This document shows, in pieces, positions 63,625 through 64,000 of a stretch of 64,000 bases of DNA; the stretch's first letter is position 1; each line of letters begins with the position of its first letter. This DNA is from Gemmobacter sp. 24YEA27 (lineage in GTDB: Bacteria; Pseudomonadota; Alphaproteobacteria; Rhodobacterales; Rhodobacteraceae), in contig NZ_JASJPW010000002.1 in assembly GCF_030052995.1 (NCBI RefSeq), positions 124,001 to 188,000 on the forward strand. The letters are read 5' to 3'. The notes below the pieces were generated by a model, which was given only the letters and a program-made list of their open reading frames with translations, was not told the origin of the DNA and did not search any database. The translations under genes and the position numbers were made by a program.

Positions 63625-64000
63625 TCAAACGGCAACAGGCGTGATCCAGGGCTGATCAACCGCCTCATGGCTGTCGACAACTGCCTCGACAAAGGCGACA
63701 CCCTTTACCCCGTCCCGGATCAGCGGAAGGTCCTGGCCGATGGGTGCAGGCACGCGGCCCTCTGCCCGGGCGTGGATCGCTTCGGCAAAGCCAAGATAAA
63801 GATTGGCGAAGGCCTCGAGATAGCCTTCGGGATGACCCGGAGGCGTGCGGGTCCGCGCCTTTGCCGCCGGTGACAGATCACCCGCGCCGCGCTTGATGGT
63901 CTGCACGCGGCCCTCAAGCGGGGTCAGGACCAGCTCATTGGGCTGTTCCTGATACCAGGCAAGCGATCCCTTGCCACCAAAGACCCGGATCCGCACACCG
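63625..64000 (-). CDS. Gfo/Idh/MocA oxidoreductase (C-terminal part)
   Basis: The C-terminal 124 residues of a MocA-type dehydrogenase whose start lies beyond the right edge. RIRVFGGKGSLAWYQEQPNELVLTPLEG and GVKGVAFVEAVVDSHEA match the paralogue at 46019-47209. It lies 36 bases upstream of iolC in the same orientation and is probably the first or middle gene of the iol operon. Substrate likely a cyclitol. Confidence 0.88.
   Translation of the reverse strand, partial: GVRIRVFGGKGSLAWYQEQPNELVLTPLEGRVQTIKRGAGDLSPAAKARTRTPPGHPEGYLEAFANLYLGFAEAIHARAEGRVPAPIGQDLPLIRDGVKGVAFVEAVVDSHEAVDQPWITPVAV

Overview
The window looks like a 64 kb piece of an alphaproteobacterial replicon, most likely Rhodobacteraceae (Paracoccus/Rhodobacter-like). 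The reasons are uniformly high G+C, a quinol-oxidase operon carrying its own SURF1 gene, many sugar-type ABC importers paired with LacI/RpiR regulators, and a DMSP-lyase-type cupin. No rRNA, tRNA, origin or phage genes were seen. The density of uptake and catabolic cassettes suggests an accessory or chromid-like region, but the sequence does not prove this.

Layout. 0-6.7 kb (minus): a cupin resembling DMSP lyases, a fatty-acid-desaturase-like oxygenase, two glycoside hydrolases (GH106-like and GH63-like) and the start of a PotD-like binding protein. 6.8-7.5 kb: a Phd/VapC toxin-antitoxin pair. 7.5-10.1 kb: an FdhF/YdeP-type molybdopterin oxidoreductase with a small partner. 10.4-19.1 kb: a MalT-like LuxR regulator, a class II histone-deacetylase-like amidohydrolase and a branched-chain/amide-type ABC importer whose first four genes are riddled with frameshifts. 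19.2-26.2 kb: a sugar or cyclitol ABC operon (binding protein, permease, single-domain ATPase, second permease, inositol-dehydrogenase-like enzyme, IolE-like isomerase) with a divergent LacI regulator. 26.2-32.8 kb: SURF1-cyoDCBA bo3-type quinol oxidase and an MHS-type MFS carrier. 32.8-38.1 kb: an RTX/Hint exoprotein, a DHA2 efflux pump with divergent TetR, a decayed aldehyde dehydrogenase and a small unknown gene. 38.1-44.2 kb: a two-component system divergent from a FepA-type TonB receptor and a YncE-like propeller. 44.2-64 kb: an RpiR regulator, a TauE/SafE permease, a cyclitol-type ABC operon with phytanoyl-CoA-dioxygenase-like enzyme, an IS1182-family insertion, a LacI regulator, a MocD/MocE-like oxygenase pair with a PanB-like protein, a third sugar ABC importer, and iolB/iolC.

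The most interesting theme is 45-64 kb together with 19-26 kb. A 16-bp dyad, NGCAAT-N4-RTTGCA, lies upstream of four separate transcription units: the ABC operon at 25 kb, the PhyH/ABC operon at 51 kb, the divergent LacI/MocD promoter at 54.5 kb and the ABC importer at 57 kb. A degenerate fifth copy lies near 51.6 kb. I infer one regulon for import and oxidative processing (possibly O-demethylation) of a modified inositol or rhizopine-like compound feeding the iol pathway.

Quality caveat: several frameshifts fall in or next to G/C homopolymers (SURF1, one ABC ATPase, LivH-like, and the dense set at 14.4-17.2 kb). Sequencing error is a live alternative to true pseudogenisation.
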